Shown piece after piece: positions 12,086-20,938 of a stretch of 45,876 nt of DNA. The DNA comes from an uncultured Opitutia bacterium (GTDB taxonomy: Bacteria; Verrucomicrobiota; Verrucomicrobiia; Opitutales; UBA953). The stretch's first letter is position 1. Every line of letters starts with the position of its first letter. A program made the translations under genes and the position numbers. Location: assembly GCA_903840355.1 (NCBI GenBank), contig CAIMFJ010000002.1, positions 195,001-240,876 of the forward strand. Direction: 5' to 3'. The notes under the pieces were generated by a model. It saw only the letters and a program-made list of their open reading frames with translations. It had not been told where the DNA came from and did no database searches.

Positions 12086-12886
12086 TTAGGAAAGGCGGTT
12101 AGAGGCTTTGACCAATGCTTCGTCGAAGAAATTCCAACCCATGCCCGCATCGACCACAATGCCTTGACCGTTAATCCCACTCGAACGCGGCGAGAGCAAG
12201 TACACGGCCACATCCGCCACTTCCTGCGTCTTCAACGCCTGCTTTCGGAAGGTCATCTTTTCCGCATGCAAGTAATTGTCCAAATACCCTGGAATCCCCG
12301 CACTGGCACTGGTCTTTAACGGACCTGCATTGACGGAGTTAAAACGTACTTTGGTGTCGTGCGAAAACGACTTGGCTAAGAAGCGGCTGGCCGATTCCAA
12401 CGCGGCTTTAATCGGCGACATGTAACCGTAATTGGAAGCGGTGACTTGCGAGGAAATGCCAATCGAAACGAAGGCGGCATCGACGCGTAAATAGGGCTTT
12501 AACTCGCGCGCCAACTCGACGAGTGAAAAAGCCGAAATGGTCGTGGCCTGTAAAAAGTCGGCCCGCTGCGTTTGGTGAAAAGGCTGCATGCCTTGCGAAA
12601 AATTCGCAAAGGCCACGCTGTGCAAGACACCATCCAGCGGCCCATGCTCCTGCCCTACTTTGGCAGCCAAGGCCTTGATGTCCGACTCCTGTTCGAAGTC
12701 ACAAATGTAAACCGCTTTGCCCGCTAAAAGGGTCTTGAGCGACTCCAGACGCGTGGCCGAGCGCACGGAATAAACCACCTTGGCCCCTTCAGCTTCAAGG
12801 GTCTGAGCGACGTGCCAAGCGACGGACTTTTTGTTGGCGACGCCGAGGACAAGAAAGGTTTTTCCAGTTAAACCAAGGAAGGACAT
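12086..12886 (-). CDS. fabI: Enoyl-ACP reductase (NADH), FabI type
   Basis: Last reduction step of each type II fatty-acid elongation cycle; soluble tetramer of the short-chain dehydrogenase family. The FabI-type nucleotide site reads LVLGVANKKSVAW, and the active site has Y-x6-K as Y153 (NYGYMSPIK) to K160, the FabI rather than classical SDR spacing. DFEQESDI and LHSVAFAN follow the family pattern. ATG at 12886 is preferred over the TTG two codons upstream; it lies two bases after the fabZ stop. 266 residues. Co-directional with fabZ and oleAB, so acyl chain synthesis and Ole condensation may be co-expressed. Confidence 0.93.
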   Translation of the reverse strand: MSFLGLTGKTFLVLGVANKKSVAWHVAQTLEAEGAKVVYSVRSATRLESLKTLLAGKAVYICDFEQESDIKALAAKVGQEHGPLDGVLHSVAFANFSQGMQPFHQTQRADFLQATTISAFSLVELARELKPYLRVDAAFVSIGISSQVTASNYGYMSPIKAALESASRFLAKSFSHDTKVRFNSVNAGPLKTSASAGIPGYLDNYLHAEKMTFRKQALKTQEVADVAVYLLSPRSSGINGQGIVVDAGMGWNFFDEALVKASNRLS

Positions 12887-12888
12887 AA

Positions 12889-13329
12889 TCAACTCAGTTG
12901 GTCTACGAGGGCCAAGGTAAAGCGCAAGGTTAAGACCGCTTTACCCTCACGACGCACGGTGCCGGTGAGAAAGTGAAAATGTTGTAACGTCTCCAAGTAC
13001 TTTACTTCGATGGAAACGGTATCGCCCGGTCGCACGGCGCCTTTAAATTTAGCTTCTTCAATCCGACAGAGCGCTGGCGTCTTGCCTTCTAAATTCACCC
13101 CTTCGTTGGTCATTTTCTTAACGAGGTAAACGGCTCCAGCTTGGAACACGGACTCGCAGAGTAAGACGCCCGGGGTAATCGGATTGCCCGGATAGTGCCC
13201 GGCATAAAAAGGCTCGTCGGCCCGGAAGGTGCGTGTGCATGTCGCCCCATCAGGTCGCACTTCATCAATGCGATCCAAGAACAGGAACGGCGGGCGGTGG
13301 GGGATGGTGGCAAGCACTTCCGGGAGCAT
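12889..13329 (-). CDS. fabZ: 3-hydroxyacyl-ACP dehydratase, FabZ/FabA-like hotdog protein
   Basis: Dehydrates 3-hydroxyacyl-ACP in fatty-acid elongation. The hotdog-fold active site is GHYPGNPITPGVLLCES with catalytic His45 and Glu59, the same spacing as in E. coli FabZ (H54/E68). The N-terminus reads LATIPHRPPFLFLDRI, the standard FabZ opening. 146 residues. It is the first gene of the leftward fabZ-fabI-oleA-oleB group, with only two bases to fabI, and is divergent from a secreted peroxiredoxin gene 92 bases away. Confidence 0.92.
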   Translation of the reverse strand: MLPEVLATIPHRPPFLFLDRIDEVRPDGATCTRTFRADEPFYAGHYPGNPITPGVLLCESVFQAGAVYLVKKMTNEGVNLEGKTPALCRIEEAKFKGAVRPGDTVSIEVKYLETLQHFHFLTGTVRREGKAVLTLRFTLALVDQLS

Positions 13330-13421
13330 GCCTTATTTTTGGCCCGAGAAAGCCTCGCTAGCGATAGCAAACACATCGACTCGCGTTTGCTTTTTGTCCA
13401 CTTTGCCCCAAGTTCAAAACC

Positions 13422-13934
13422 ATGAAACCCCTCCTCTCCACCATGCTCCTCGCCCTCATCCCCTTCTTCGGTTCAGCCGCCGAAAAATTAGCCGTTGGCG
13501 ACGCCATCCCGGCCGTGACCTGCAATGACCAAGACGGCAAACCCGTCGACCTCGCCAAAGAAGGCGCCAAGGGTCTCTTGCTCGTTTACTTCTACCCTAA
13601 GGCTAAGACGGGTGGTTGCACGAAGCAGGGCTGTTCCTTGCGCGATCACTGGGCCGAATTACAAAAAGCCGGCGTGCAAGTGATTGGCGTGAGCACCGAC
13701 GACGAGAAGCTCCAAAAGGAATTTAAAGAAGAACAAAAATTTCCCTTCCGCTTACTCGCCGACAAAGACAAGAAAGCCGTGACGGAAGCTTTCGGGATGA
13801 AGAATATGGTGGGCATGGCCAGCCGCAGCGCCTTCCTCTTCAAGGACGGCAAGTGCATCATGGCTGACTACAAGGGCCACACGACCGACCAAGCGGAGCA
13901 GGTCTTAAACTTCTTACAAAGCCACGGTAAGTAA
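13422..13934 (+). CDS. Exported peroxiredoxin (Bcp/AhpC-TSA family)
   Basis: Thiol peroxidase reducing hydroperoxides. A cleavable signal peptide is evident (MKPLLSTMLLALIPFFGSAA), so it should act in the periplasm, unlike classical cytoplasmic Bcp. The active site YFYPKAKTGGCTKQGC keeps the P-x3-T-x2-C arrangement, with Gly where most Bcp proteins have Pro before the peroxidatic Cys neighbourhood (TPGC becomes TGGC). The second Cys five residues later matches the atypical 2-Cys Bcp layout. The rest (VIGVSTDDEKLQKEF, FPFRLLADKDKKA) is typical. 170 residues, single gene followed by its own terminator. Confidence 0.9.
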   Translation: MKPLLSTMLLALIPFFGSAAEKLAVGDAIPAVTCNDQDGKPVDLAKEGAKGLLLVYFYPKAKTGGCTKQGCSLRDHWAELQKAGVQVIGVSTDDEKLQKEFKEEQKFPFRLLADKDKKAVTEAFGMKNMVGMASRSAFLFKDGKCIMADYKGHTTDQAEQVLNFLQSHGK

Positions 13935-13962
13935 GCCTGGCGTCTCAGGCGCTCCGGGTAAT

Positions 13963-13990
13963 AAAAAAGGCCGATTCATCGGCCTTTTTC
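13963..13990. terminator. Bidirectional terminator between peroxiredoxin and prs
   Basis: Stem AGGCCGA / TCGGCCT extended by an A-run and T-run on either side of a 4-base loop (13975-13978). It follows the peroxiredoxin stop by about 30 bases and precedes the prs stop on the opposite strand by 20, so it can end both convergent transcripts. Confidence 0.85.
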
Positions 13991-14009
13991 TTTGGTCTGA
14001 TAACCGAAC

Positions 14010-14960
14010 TCAGTGGCCCTTGATGGGGAACAGGTCGGTGACGCTGCTGTTGCCGTGAATGCGGCGCATGGCGTCGGCTAACAAAGGGGCAATCGATAAG
14101 ACCGTAATGGGTAAGCCGCGCGTTTCGATGGGCACCGAGTTCGTGGTGATGACTTCGTCAATCGAACCATTACCCAAACGCTCGTAGGCAATTTCTTGGA
14201 TCATGCAGTGCGAGACCAGTGCCCGGACGGTGCGAGCCCCGTTCTTTTTCAAGAGCGAAGCGGCCGCCACCAACGTGCCCGCGGTCTCCGTCATGTCGTC
14301 GACTAAAATAATATCCCGGCCTTCGACTTCACCGACCAAGCTCGTGGCCTGCACGGTGGTAGCGCTGGTGCGGCGTTTCGCCACAAAGCCATAAGGCAGA
14401 TTCAACATATCAGCCACCGCAGCGGCATACTTCAAACCGCCGACGTCAGGCGAAAATACCGTGGCCTCTTTCAGCCAGGGCTTATTGCGAATGTGGGCGT
14501 AGAAAACGGGCGAGGCGTAAAGATGGTCAACGGGGATGTCAAAGAAGCCCTGAATTTGTTGGGCGTGCAAATCCACCGTCAACACGCGATGGGCTCCAGC
14601 GGCCGTCAGCAAATTGGCTACGAGTTTCGCGGTGATCGGCACGCGAGGCTTATCCTTACGGTCTTGGCGTGCGTAACCAAAAAAAGGAATCACCGCGGTG
14701 ATACGCGCAGCGGAAGCCCGACGCATCGCATCAATCATGATCAGCAACTCCATGATGCGATCGTTCGCAGGTGCACACGTAGGTTGCACGACATATACAT
14801 CGCAACCCCGAATGTTCTCATTAATTTGCACAAACGTTTCACCATCGGGGAAACGATTCACGGTCGCGGAGCCGAGCGGCATCCCTAAGTTTTCACAAAT
14901 CTCCTTCGCTAAAAGAGGGTTAGCGTTACCAGCAAAAACTTTCATCTCGAGAGCACTCAT
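14010..14960 (-). CDS. prs: Ribose-phosphate pyrophosphokinase (PRPP synthetase)
   Basis: Makes PRPP from ribose 5-phosphate and ATP for nucleotide, His and Trp synthesis; cytoplasmic. Hallmarks: [16 protein letters not shown], the flexible-loop region [14 protein letters not shown], the catalytic region [19 protein letters not shown], and the PRPP-binding loop [13 protein letters not shown]. 316 residues. ATG at 14960 overlaps the lpxD stop as ATGA; another ATG five codons later ([10 protein letters not shown]) also matches family starts. Translational coupling to lpxD favours the upstream one. Confidence 0.95.
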   Translation of the reverse strand: MSALEMKVFAGNANPLLAKEICENLGMPLGSATVNRFPDGETFVQINENIRGCDVYVVQPTCAPANDRIMELLIMIDAMRRASAARITAVIPFFGYARQDRKDKPRVPITAKLVANLLTAAGAHRVLTVDLHAQQIQGFFDIPVDHLYASPVFYAHIRNKPWLKEATVFSPDVGGLKYAAAVADMLNLPYGFVAKRRTSATTVQATSLVGEVEGRDIILVDDMTETAGTLVAAASLLKKNGARTVRALVSHCMIQEIAYERLGNGSIDEVITTNSVPIETRGLPITVLSIAPLLADAMRRIHGNSSVTDLFPIKGH

Positions 14961-16009
14961 GGATTAGACTTACGAACAGCGTCCAAAGATGAGGCCAATG
15001 AATCAACCTTTTTGAAGAGGTCAGGTAAACGACGGGAGAGGACGACCAAGCGTCGTTCTAAACCAAAGGGAATCGCGGGCGTGCCATTCACAAACTGACC
15101 TTCGGGGATATCCTCCAAAACCCCCGCTTGGGCGCCGACTTGGACGCGGTTGCCGAGCTTGATATGACCGGCAATGCCCGCTTGGCCGCCGACCACGCAA
15201 TAATCGCCCAAAACAACGCTCCCAGCGATACCGACTTGGGCTACGATGATACAGTGGCGTCCGATCCGGACGTTATGGCCGATTTGGACTAAATTATCAA
15301 TTTTGGAGCCACGACCGATGACGGTCTGACTAAAACGAGCCCGATCTAAGGTCGAGTTAGCCCCGATTTCGACGTCGTCTTCAAGAACGACATTGCCGAT
15401 TTGAGGAATCCGGCGAATCTCTGTGCCCACAGGCTCATAGCCAAAGCCGTCCGAACCGAGGACGACGCCGGCTTGCAAACGACAACGGGCGCCGACGACG
15501 CAATAATCACCAATCACCACGCGAGGTTTCAACCAAGAGTCAGCTCCGATGCTCGCATTCACGCCGACGGTGCAATGGGCTTCTAAGACCACGCCCGCAC
15601 CGACGACCGCGCCTGGACCAATCACACACTGAGGACCCACACTCGCCGTCGACTCAACTTTAGCGGTGGGATCAATCACCGCCGACGGGTGAATTCCCGC
15701 CGCGGGTTTAGGCCACAGACGAGCTTCTAAAACCCCGCACAATAAAGCCAAAGCATACGAAGGCTTTTCGACGCGAAGGTAAACCTGATTCGCCCGAGGC
15801 TGGCCGGCATAATCCAACGGTACCAAAATCGCCCCGGCTTCCGAAGTCGCCACTTCCGCCACATAGCGTGGATTTCCTAAAAAAGATAAATCATCCGGAC
15901 CGGCCTCGCTCAACGAGGCGATCGACTTCAACCCGCCCTGCCTTTCGCCCACAACCGACTTAGCCTCTGTTAAGGCGGCGAGTTCGGTGACGGTGAAAGT
16001 TTGGGACAT
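14957..16009 (-). CDS. lpxD: UDP-3-O-acylglucosamine N-acyltransferase
   Basis: Third step of lipid A synthesis: N-acylation of UDP-3-O-acyl-glucosamine from 3-hydroxyacyl-ACP. An N-terminal uridine-binding domain (to about residue 100) precedes a left-handed beta-helix of hexapeptide repeats ([15 protein letters not shown] onward). Catalytic His245 lies in [13 protein letters not shown]. The C-terminal helix follows GTPAIP. 350 residues, normal length. Skp lies upstream and prs overlaps downstream. It confirms an LPS-bearing outer membrane. Confidence 0.95.
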   Translation of the reverse strand: MSQTFTVTELAALTEAKSVVGERQGGLKSIASLSEAGPDDLSFLGNPRYVAEVATSEAGAILVPLDYAGQPRANQVYLRVEKPSYALALLCGVLEARLWPKPAAGIHPSAVIDPTAKVESTASVGPQCVIGPGAVVGAGVVLEAHCTVGVNASIGADSWLKPRVVIGDYCVVGARCRLQAGVVLGSDGFGYEPVGTEIRRIPQIGNVVLEDDVEIGANSTLDRARFSQTVIGRGSKIDNLVQIGHNVRIGRHCIIVAQVGIAGSVVLGDYCVVGGQAGIAGHIKLGNRVQVGAQAGVLEDIPEGQFVNGTPAIPFGLERRLVVLSRRLPDLFKKVDSLASSLDAVRKSNP

Positions 16010-16010
16010 G

Positions 16011-16043
16011 ACCTAAATAAAACGCCCCTGATTGTCAGGGGCG
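16011..16043 (-). terminator. Terminator/attenuator between skp and lpxD
   Basis: A perfect 9-bp inverted repeat (CGCCCCTGA / TCAGGGGCG, 16023-16031 with 16035-16043) is followed, reading leftward, by a T-rich run. It sits inside the dnaB-bamA-skp-lpxD-prs series directly before the lpxD ATG. It probably lowers lpxD-prs transcription relative to bamA-skp, or lpxD has its own promoter. Confidence 0.65.
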
Positions 16044-16050
16044 AGGGAGA

Positions 16051-16677
16051 TTATTTAGCGGCTGGAGCTTCTCCAGCGGCAGGGGCAGCGGCGGGAGCCG
16101 TCGCAGGAGCCGCAGGGGCGGCTGCTGCAGGGGCGGGAGCCGAGGGCTTATAGTTGGCATTCAGCTCCTTCAACACGTCTTCCGTGATATCTAACGAGCT
16201 ATCCACGTAAACGGTCAGGCCTTTCGAAAAGACGATTTGGAGACCCTTTGCCTTGGCGATTTTTTCCGCCTGAGTACGAATATCAGCGCCGATTTGCTTA
16301 TTCATTTCCGAGATGCGCTGCTGGATGGTCGCATTTGCCGAATTCACGAATTGTTGGAACTCGTTATAGCGTTCTTGGAAGGTCTTGTTCTTCACTTGAG
16401 CTTCCGACATCAGAGACTTCTTGCCTGCTTCGCTGAGGATCGGATCTTGGGCCCGCTTCACGGTGCTGTCCAAGTCGGCCTTCAATTGCTCGACTTCTTT
16501 ACCACGCTCCGTCACGGCGGCTTGGCTGACTTCAGCCGACTTCTTGATGTCGGCTTGGATTTCGAGGGCCTTGGTGTATTTCTTCATCACTTCGGACTCG
16601 TCCACAATGCCCACATTGGGGGCCGCGGCAAAAACCGACGCAGTCACGAAAGCGAGGGAAAGGAAAATCGACTTCAT
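16051..16677 (-). CDS. skp: OmpH/Skp-family periplasmic chaperone
   Basis: Periplasmic chaperone that holds unfolded outer-membrane proteins on their way to BAM. ATG at 16677 starts a clear signal peptide (MKSIFLSLAFVTASVFAAA); the frame is open 14 codons further upstream but that part is hydrophilic and overlaps bamA. The mature part has VGIVDESEVMKKYTKA, a long charged coiled coil (about residues 40-140) and the C-terminal LQIVFSKG. Unusually, it ends in about 35 residues of Ala/Pro-rich low complexity. Position directly after bamA and before lpxD is the classical arrangement. Confidence 0.9.
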   Translation of the reverse strand: MKSIFLSLAFVTASVFAAAPNVGIVDESEVMKKYTKALEIQADIKKSAEVSQAAVTERGKEVEQLKADLDSTVKRAQDPILSEAGKKSLMSEAQVKNKTFQERYNEFQQFVNSANATIQQRISEMNKQIGADIRTQAEKIAKAKGLQIVFSKGLTVYVDSSLDITEDVLKELNANYKPSAPAPAAAAPAAPATAPAAAPAAGEAPAAK

Positions 16678-16715
16678 AGTGAGCCAAGAAAGAAGGTCTA
16701 ACCAGCCGTTGGCAA

Positions 16716-19271
16716 TCAAAAGACGGTGCCGAAACTGAAGTTAAACTTCATACCCGGACTGTTCAATTTTGCCCCGGTGGCGGGGTCGGTGGTGAACTGC
16801 AAGGGGAAGCCAAAGTCGAGGCGCATGACGGCCCCGCCGAGCAAGATACGCAGGCCAATACCCACGTCTGAATTAGCCCCGCTCTGACTGAAATCGTTCG
16901 CTGGGCGGTTCACAAACCCGTAGTCATAAAAGGTCGCAAAACGGAAATTATCGGCGGCCTTAATCAAGTATTCAGTCGAGAAATAACCGTAGGTTAAGCC
17001 CCCCATCGGCTGATTGCCGTTGGTCGTATCCCAGGTCGCCGCCGAGCCGACTTCATTGTAATTGAAGCCGCGCATGTCATACGCACCACCGAGGTAAAAG
17101 CGTTCGTAGAATGGCAAGTAGGAGCCAGCTCCATTAATCGCCCCCACGCGGGCCACGACCGAGAGGGTTTGTTCCGCACTCGGCGATAAGAGGAACCACT
17201 TCCCGGTACGTAACTCGGTCTTAAAGTAAGAGAGGTCTCCGCCTAAACCATTGCCCGCAATTTCTTCGGATAAAGAAATCCGCGAACCCTTGGTCGGGAA
17301 GTTATATTCGTCGCGCGTGTCGCGTACCGCCGAAAGGGTGATCGAAGAAATGGTCTTGGGATTGCCATTCTCGATTTGCACATCCACGGGAGCCTGGGGC
17401 GTCACATTCGTCACATCCACGCGACGTAAGTCATACTGAATCTTGCCTTCGATGAGCCCCCAAATCCGGCGGCGAGCATACACCCCGACGTCTTCCGTGA
17501 TGACGGAATAGTTGACGGATTGATAACCGGAATAAACGCGCGAGAGTTGGTAGCCGACCGCTAAATCGCGATCCCACAACGCAGGTTCTTCAAACGAGTG
17601 TTCTAAAGAATTTGAAAGCGTGCCGGCGGAAACCCGGAGGCGGAACTTCTGACCTCCCCCGCGATACCAGCCTTCAGGGTTAGTGTAATCAAAATTACCT
17701 TCGGAGTACTCGACGAAGCCAACGAGTTGCTCGACGGTGCTGTAACCCGCACCAAAGCTCACTTGGCCCGTCGGACCTTCTTTGACCACGATGCGCATGT
17801 CATCCTGACCTGGCACTGGCGTGGGCACGGGCAACACTCGTACTTCTTCAAAGAATTGCGTGTTCTTCAACCGAGCCTCCGAAACCCGAGCTCGGGCTAA
17901 GTCAAAAGTTTCGCCAGGCGACAACGCTAACTCGCGCGCAATGACGTTCGAGCGAGTCTTCAAGTTTCCTTGAATATCAATCGACCGAACGGTGAAGCGC
18001 TGACCTTCGTCTAAATTGAATTTTAAATCAATCGCTCCCGTCTCTAAGTTAGGGACGCGTTGTAATTCGACGCGGGCATTCAAATACCCCATCTGACCAT
18101 AGTACTCCTGCAACTTCTCGGTGGCCGCCTCCACCGCACCCGTGGAATACCAGTCGCCCGTTAAAAGCTTATCGACTTCAATCGGATGGGCGCCACGTCG
18201 CAACGAGGGTTCGACTAAAACTTTTTGTAAATTCTCCGTCGAGAAAACGGGATCCGCCGTGCCGAGACGATTACCGGTGATGGTGACTTTACCCACCGTG
18301 TAACGGCGACCTTCCTTCACGCGGATGATAATATCCAACCAACCGGAGTTGCCACTAAGATCTTTAACCGTACAGGCCTTCTCAGGGTCTTGATCTTCAA
18401 TCTGAATATCGAGGAAACCTTTCGTGCGGTAGTAATCACGCACGCGCTGACAGTCTTTGCGGTATTCATCAGGGTCCAAGCGACCTGAACTGGTAAGCCA
18501 AGAGAACTTCCACCAGCGCCAAGTGGTCGCTTTTAAATCGGCCCCCGAAATGACATCGTCCTCCGACAAGGCACTCGCGCCTTCGATATGAATATGATCC
18601 ACCTTCAGTTCAATCCCTTCGCGGACGAGTACCTTCACGCGCACGCCTTTGGGCACTTTTACCATGGTGGAAGTGACAATGGTAAAGGGACGCTTCTTGC
18701 GCAGTTCGGTTTGGAGCTTCACTTCCGCACGACGCAACGCCGCTGGGTCGAGTGGCTCGCCCTTTTTAATATCTTCTAAAACAATATCCGAATCAGCCGC
18801 AGGCTTGTCCTTTTCTTCTCCTTTATCCTCGACCTTGGCATCGGGTTTCTTGTCAGTCTTTTCAGCCTTCGCCGGCTCCACCTGATCACCCCAATCCTTC
18901 ACATCATAATCGATGCCCACGAGGACGGGGCGCGGTTCGACCATCACGACTAAGTTAACCTCACCCGTCTTGGGGTCCAAATCTGGCACCACGGTGGCCT
19001 GATTAAAACGACCAGTGGCAAACAACGCCCGCACGGTAGCCGAGACGGCATCACGCGAAAAAGGCTGGCCAACGCGCAACGCAACGTGACCCAAGACAAA
19101 CTCTTCGGAGACTTCCCCACCCTCTGCCTTCACGCGAATCGAGTGAACCAGGGGTGCCGCAGGCACGCCTGGGACAGGGTTGCTTGCCTGAGCCATGCCT
19201 GCCAACGGAGCCAACGCCATGGTTAACAAGGCGACCCGAAGCGCAGCGCTCCGGACTAAAGAATTATTCAT
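16716..19271 (-). CDS. bamA: Outer membrane protein assembly factor BamA
   Basis: Omp85-family core of the BAM machine that inserts beta-barrel proteins. A signal peptide (MNNSLVRSAALRVALL...MAQA) is followed by POTRA domains and a C-terminal 16-strand barrel ending in FNFSFGTVF with the terminal Phe. The conserved barrel-lumen motif appears as MRGFNYNEVG. Between the first and second POTRA region (around residue 140-190) there is a Lys/Glu/Asp/Pro-rich linker absent from E. coli BamA. ATG at 19271 overlaps the dnaB stop by 8 bases; a GTG/ATG further upstream would lie inside dnaB. 851 residues, slightly above usual. Confidence 0.94.
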   Translation of the reverse strand: MNNSLVRSAALRVALLTMALAPLAGMAQASNPVPGVPAAPLVHSIRVKAEGGEVSEEFVLGHVALRVGQPFSRDAVSATVRALFATGRFNQATVVPDLDPKTGEVNLVVMVEPRPVLVGIDYDVKDWGDQVEPAKAEKTDKKPDAKVEDKGEEKDKPAADSDIVLEDIKKGEPLDPAALRRAEVKLQTELRKKRPFTIVTSTMVKVPKGVRVKVLVREGIELKVDHIHIEGASALSEDDVISGADLKATTWRWWKFSWLTSSGRLDPDEYRKDCQRVRDYYRTKGFLDIQIEDQDPEKACTVKDLSGNSGWLDIIIRVKEGRRYTVGKVTITGNRLGTADPVFSTENLQKVLVEPSLRRGAHPIEVDKLLTGDWYSTGAVEAATEKLQEYYGQMGYLNARVELQRVPNLETGAIDLKFNLDEGQRFTVRSIDIQGNLKTRSNVIARELALSPGETFDLARARVSEARLKNTQFFEEVRVLPVPTPVPGQDDMRIVVKEGPTGQVSFGAGYSTVEQLVGFVEYSEGNFDYTNPEGWYRGGGQKFRLRVSAGTLSNSLEHSFEEPALWDRDLAVGYQLSRVYSGYQSVNYSVITEDVGVYARRRIWGLIEGKIQYDLRRVDVTNVTPQAPVDVQIENGNPKTISSITLSAVRDTRDEYNFPTKGSRISLSEEIAGNGLGGDLSYFKTELRTGKWFLLSPSAEQTLSVVARVGAINGAGSYLPFYERFYLGGAYDMRGFNYNEVGSAATWDTTNGNQPMGGLTYGYFSTEYLIKAADNFRFATFYDYGFVNRPANDFSQSGANSDVGIGLRILLGGAVMRLDFGFPLQFTTDPATGAKLNSPGMKFNFSFGTVF

Positions 19272-20706
19272 GACGGTGGTCTCGAGCAAGGGATTCAAAA
19301 CGGGTCAGCCCTGGATTAAAAAGCAGATTTACATCGTAAGTAGGGCCATTTCGGTTTTTGGCGACTATTAATTGACGCATGAAACTGCCCGGATGGGCCG
19401 CATGCTCCTCTTCCTGTTGGTCAGCCGCCTGCTTCTGCGAAGTGGGGGGCTTGGAAATCAACATCACGATGTCCGCATCTTGCTCAATCGAACCCGACTC
19501 GCGCAAATCCGACATGCGCGGCTGACGGGCTTCGTCTTCGGACTTACGGTTCAACTGCGCCAAAGCGATGATGGGAATCTTAAACTCCTTCGCCATGGCT
19601 TTGATACTACGCGAGACTTCGGCAATCTGTTGCTCCCGCGGTAACGCCGAATCCAAACCGTTGATGAGCTGGATGTAATCGATGACGACCATGTCGAGCT
19701 TGCGACGCGCACTGACGCGCCGGCACTTGGCCCGAATTTCTAAAATGTTTTGGCCCCCGTTATCATCCACCACGAGGGGCAAGCCTTTGAACTCATTGGC
19801 GGCTTGAACTAAATCGATTTGCATCTGCTGATCGGGGTGGGCGGTGCGCAACTTCTGCATGTTCACGCGGGCCCGCGAACACAATAAACGCAAGGCCAAC
19901 TCGCGCGCTGGCATTTCCAGCGAGAACAATAAAACGTGCGCCGGTTCGCGTCCGGAATTAGGCTTAGGGAAAAGCGCGGCTTCAATGAAGTTCAACGCAA
20001 TCGAGGTCTTGCCCATACCTGGACGAGCGGCGACGACGACCATTTGACCGGACTGAAAACCGAAGGTTAAGGCATCTAAATCGGGGAAACCCGTCGGCAC
20101 ACCCTGCACCGAATTGCGATCGCGGATGATGCGTTGCACCAACTCCATCGCCTCTTCAATCGGCTTATCAATCGAGACGGCTGACTCGGTTAAACGGTCT
20201 TCACTGATGCGGAAAAAGGACTGTTCGACGTCTTCCAACAAACGACTGATTCCCTCGGTGTGCGTGTGAGCTTTTTCCACCGTGGTCACGGCCGTAGCAA
20301 TCAACGAACGTAAGAAATGCTTCTCGCGAATAATCGCCAACCAATGCGGGGCATGCGCGGTCGACGTGACTAAACTGGTGAGCTCGTTGACATAAGCCAC
20401 GCCCCCGGCGGTTTCTAAACGGCCACCCCGACGGAGGGCTTCGGTGACAGTGATTTCATCGATGGCCGAACTTTCCTGGGAGAGCTTAATCGCTGCGGCG
20501 TAGATGTCCTGATGCTTAGGATCAAAAAAGTAATCAGGCGTCACACGTTGCTCCAAGCAACGCTGCAGCGTGTCACCGCCATCGAGCAACAAACTCGCCA
20601 TCAAACCGCGTTCGGCATCTAAGTTATGCGGAGGTACCCGGTCCCCATAATTGGGAGCAGCTTCGCGGCGGGCGCGGCGAGGGCGTTCAGGAGAAAGGTC
20701 GGCCAT
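19264..20706 (-). CDS. dnaB: Replicative DNA helicase DnaB
   Basis: Hexameric 5'-3' helicase at the replication fork. The N-terminal primase-interaction domain begins PPHNLDAERGLMASLLLDG. The RecA-like ATPase domain has Walker A ARPGMGKTSIAL, Walker B-like MVVIDYIQLI, and the DnaB motif IALAQLNRKSEDE followed by MSDLRESGSIEQDADIV. 480 residues, no intein or insertion. First gene of the leftward dnaB-bamA-skp-lpxD-prs group; a perfect DnaA box lies 70 bases upstream of its start. Confidence 0.96.
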   Translation of the reverse strand: MADLSPERPRRARREAAPNYGDRVPPHNLDAERGLMASLLLDGGDTLQRCLEQRVTPDYFFDPKHQDIYAAAIKLSQESSAIDEITVTEALRRGGRLETAGGVAYVNELTSLVTSTAHAPHWLAIIREKHFLRSLIATAVTTVEKAHTHTEGISRLLEDVEQSFFRISEDRLTESAVSIDKPIEEAMELVQRIIRDRNSVQGVPTGFPDLDALTFGFQSGQMVVVAARPGMGKTSIALNFIEAALFPKPNSGREPAHVLLFSLEMPARELALRLLCSRARVNMQKLRTAHPDQQMQIDLVQAANEFKGLPLVVDDNGGQNILEIRAKCRRVSARRKLDMVVIDYIQLINGLDSALPREQQIAEVSRSIKAMAKEFKIPIIALAQLNRKSEDEARQPRMSDLRESGSIEQDADIVMLISKPPTSQKQAADQQEEEHAAHPGSFMRQLIVAKNRNGPTYDVNLLFNPGLTRFESLARDHRHE

Positions 20707-20777
20707 GAGCTACAAAACAATAAAACGTTCCCCACCTTCGCATAGTCAGAGTTAGACGCAAAGAATAACCAATGCGT

Positions 20778-20786
20778 TGTGAATAA
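20778..20786 (-). promoter_or_regulatory. DnaA-box-like site upstream of dnaB
   Basis: TGTGAATAA on the plus strand is TTATTCACA on the minus strand, a perfect DnaA-box consensus, in the 232-base gap between dnaB and the divergent large gene. A single 9-mer can occur by chance, but its place before a replication helicase gene is suggestive. Confidence 0.3.
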
Positions 20787-20938
20787 CCTCAACAAGAGTC
20801 GGGTTTAGGTAAAATAACTAAAAGTGTCTCACCATCAAGAGGTTACCATGTTACAATAAAGTGACTTCCCCTGCCCTCCTAAACCCCTCAGGGGACTAAT
20901 GGCGTAGACCGCAACGAACCCCTAGCTGGAGTGCGGAT

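Noticed and set aside
11038-12213. 391-residue version of the oleA product starting at 12213
   Set aside because: Its first 45 residues lie wholly inside fabI in another frame; GTG 12078 gives the family length.
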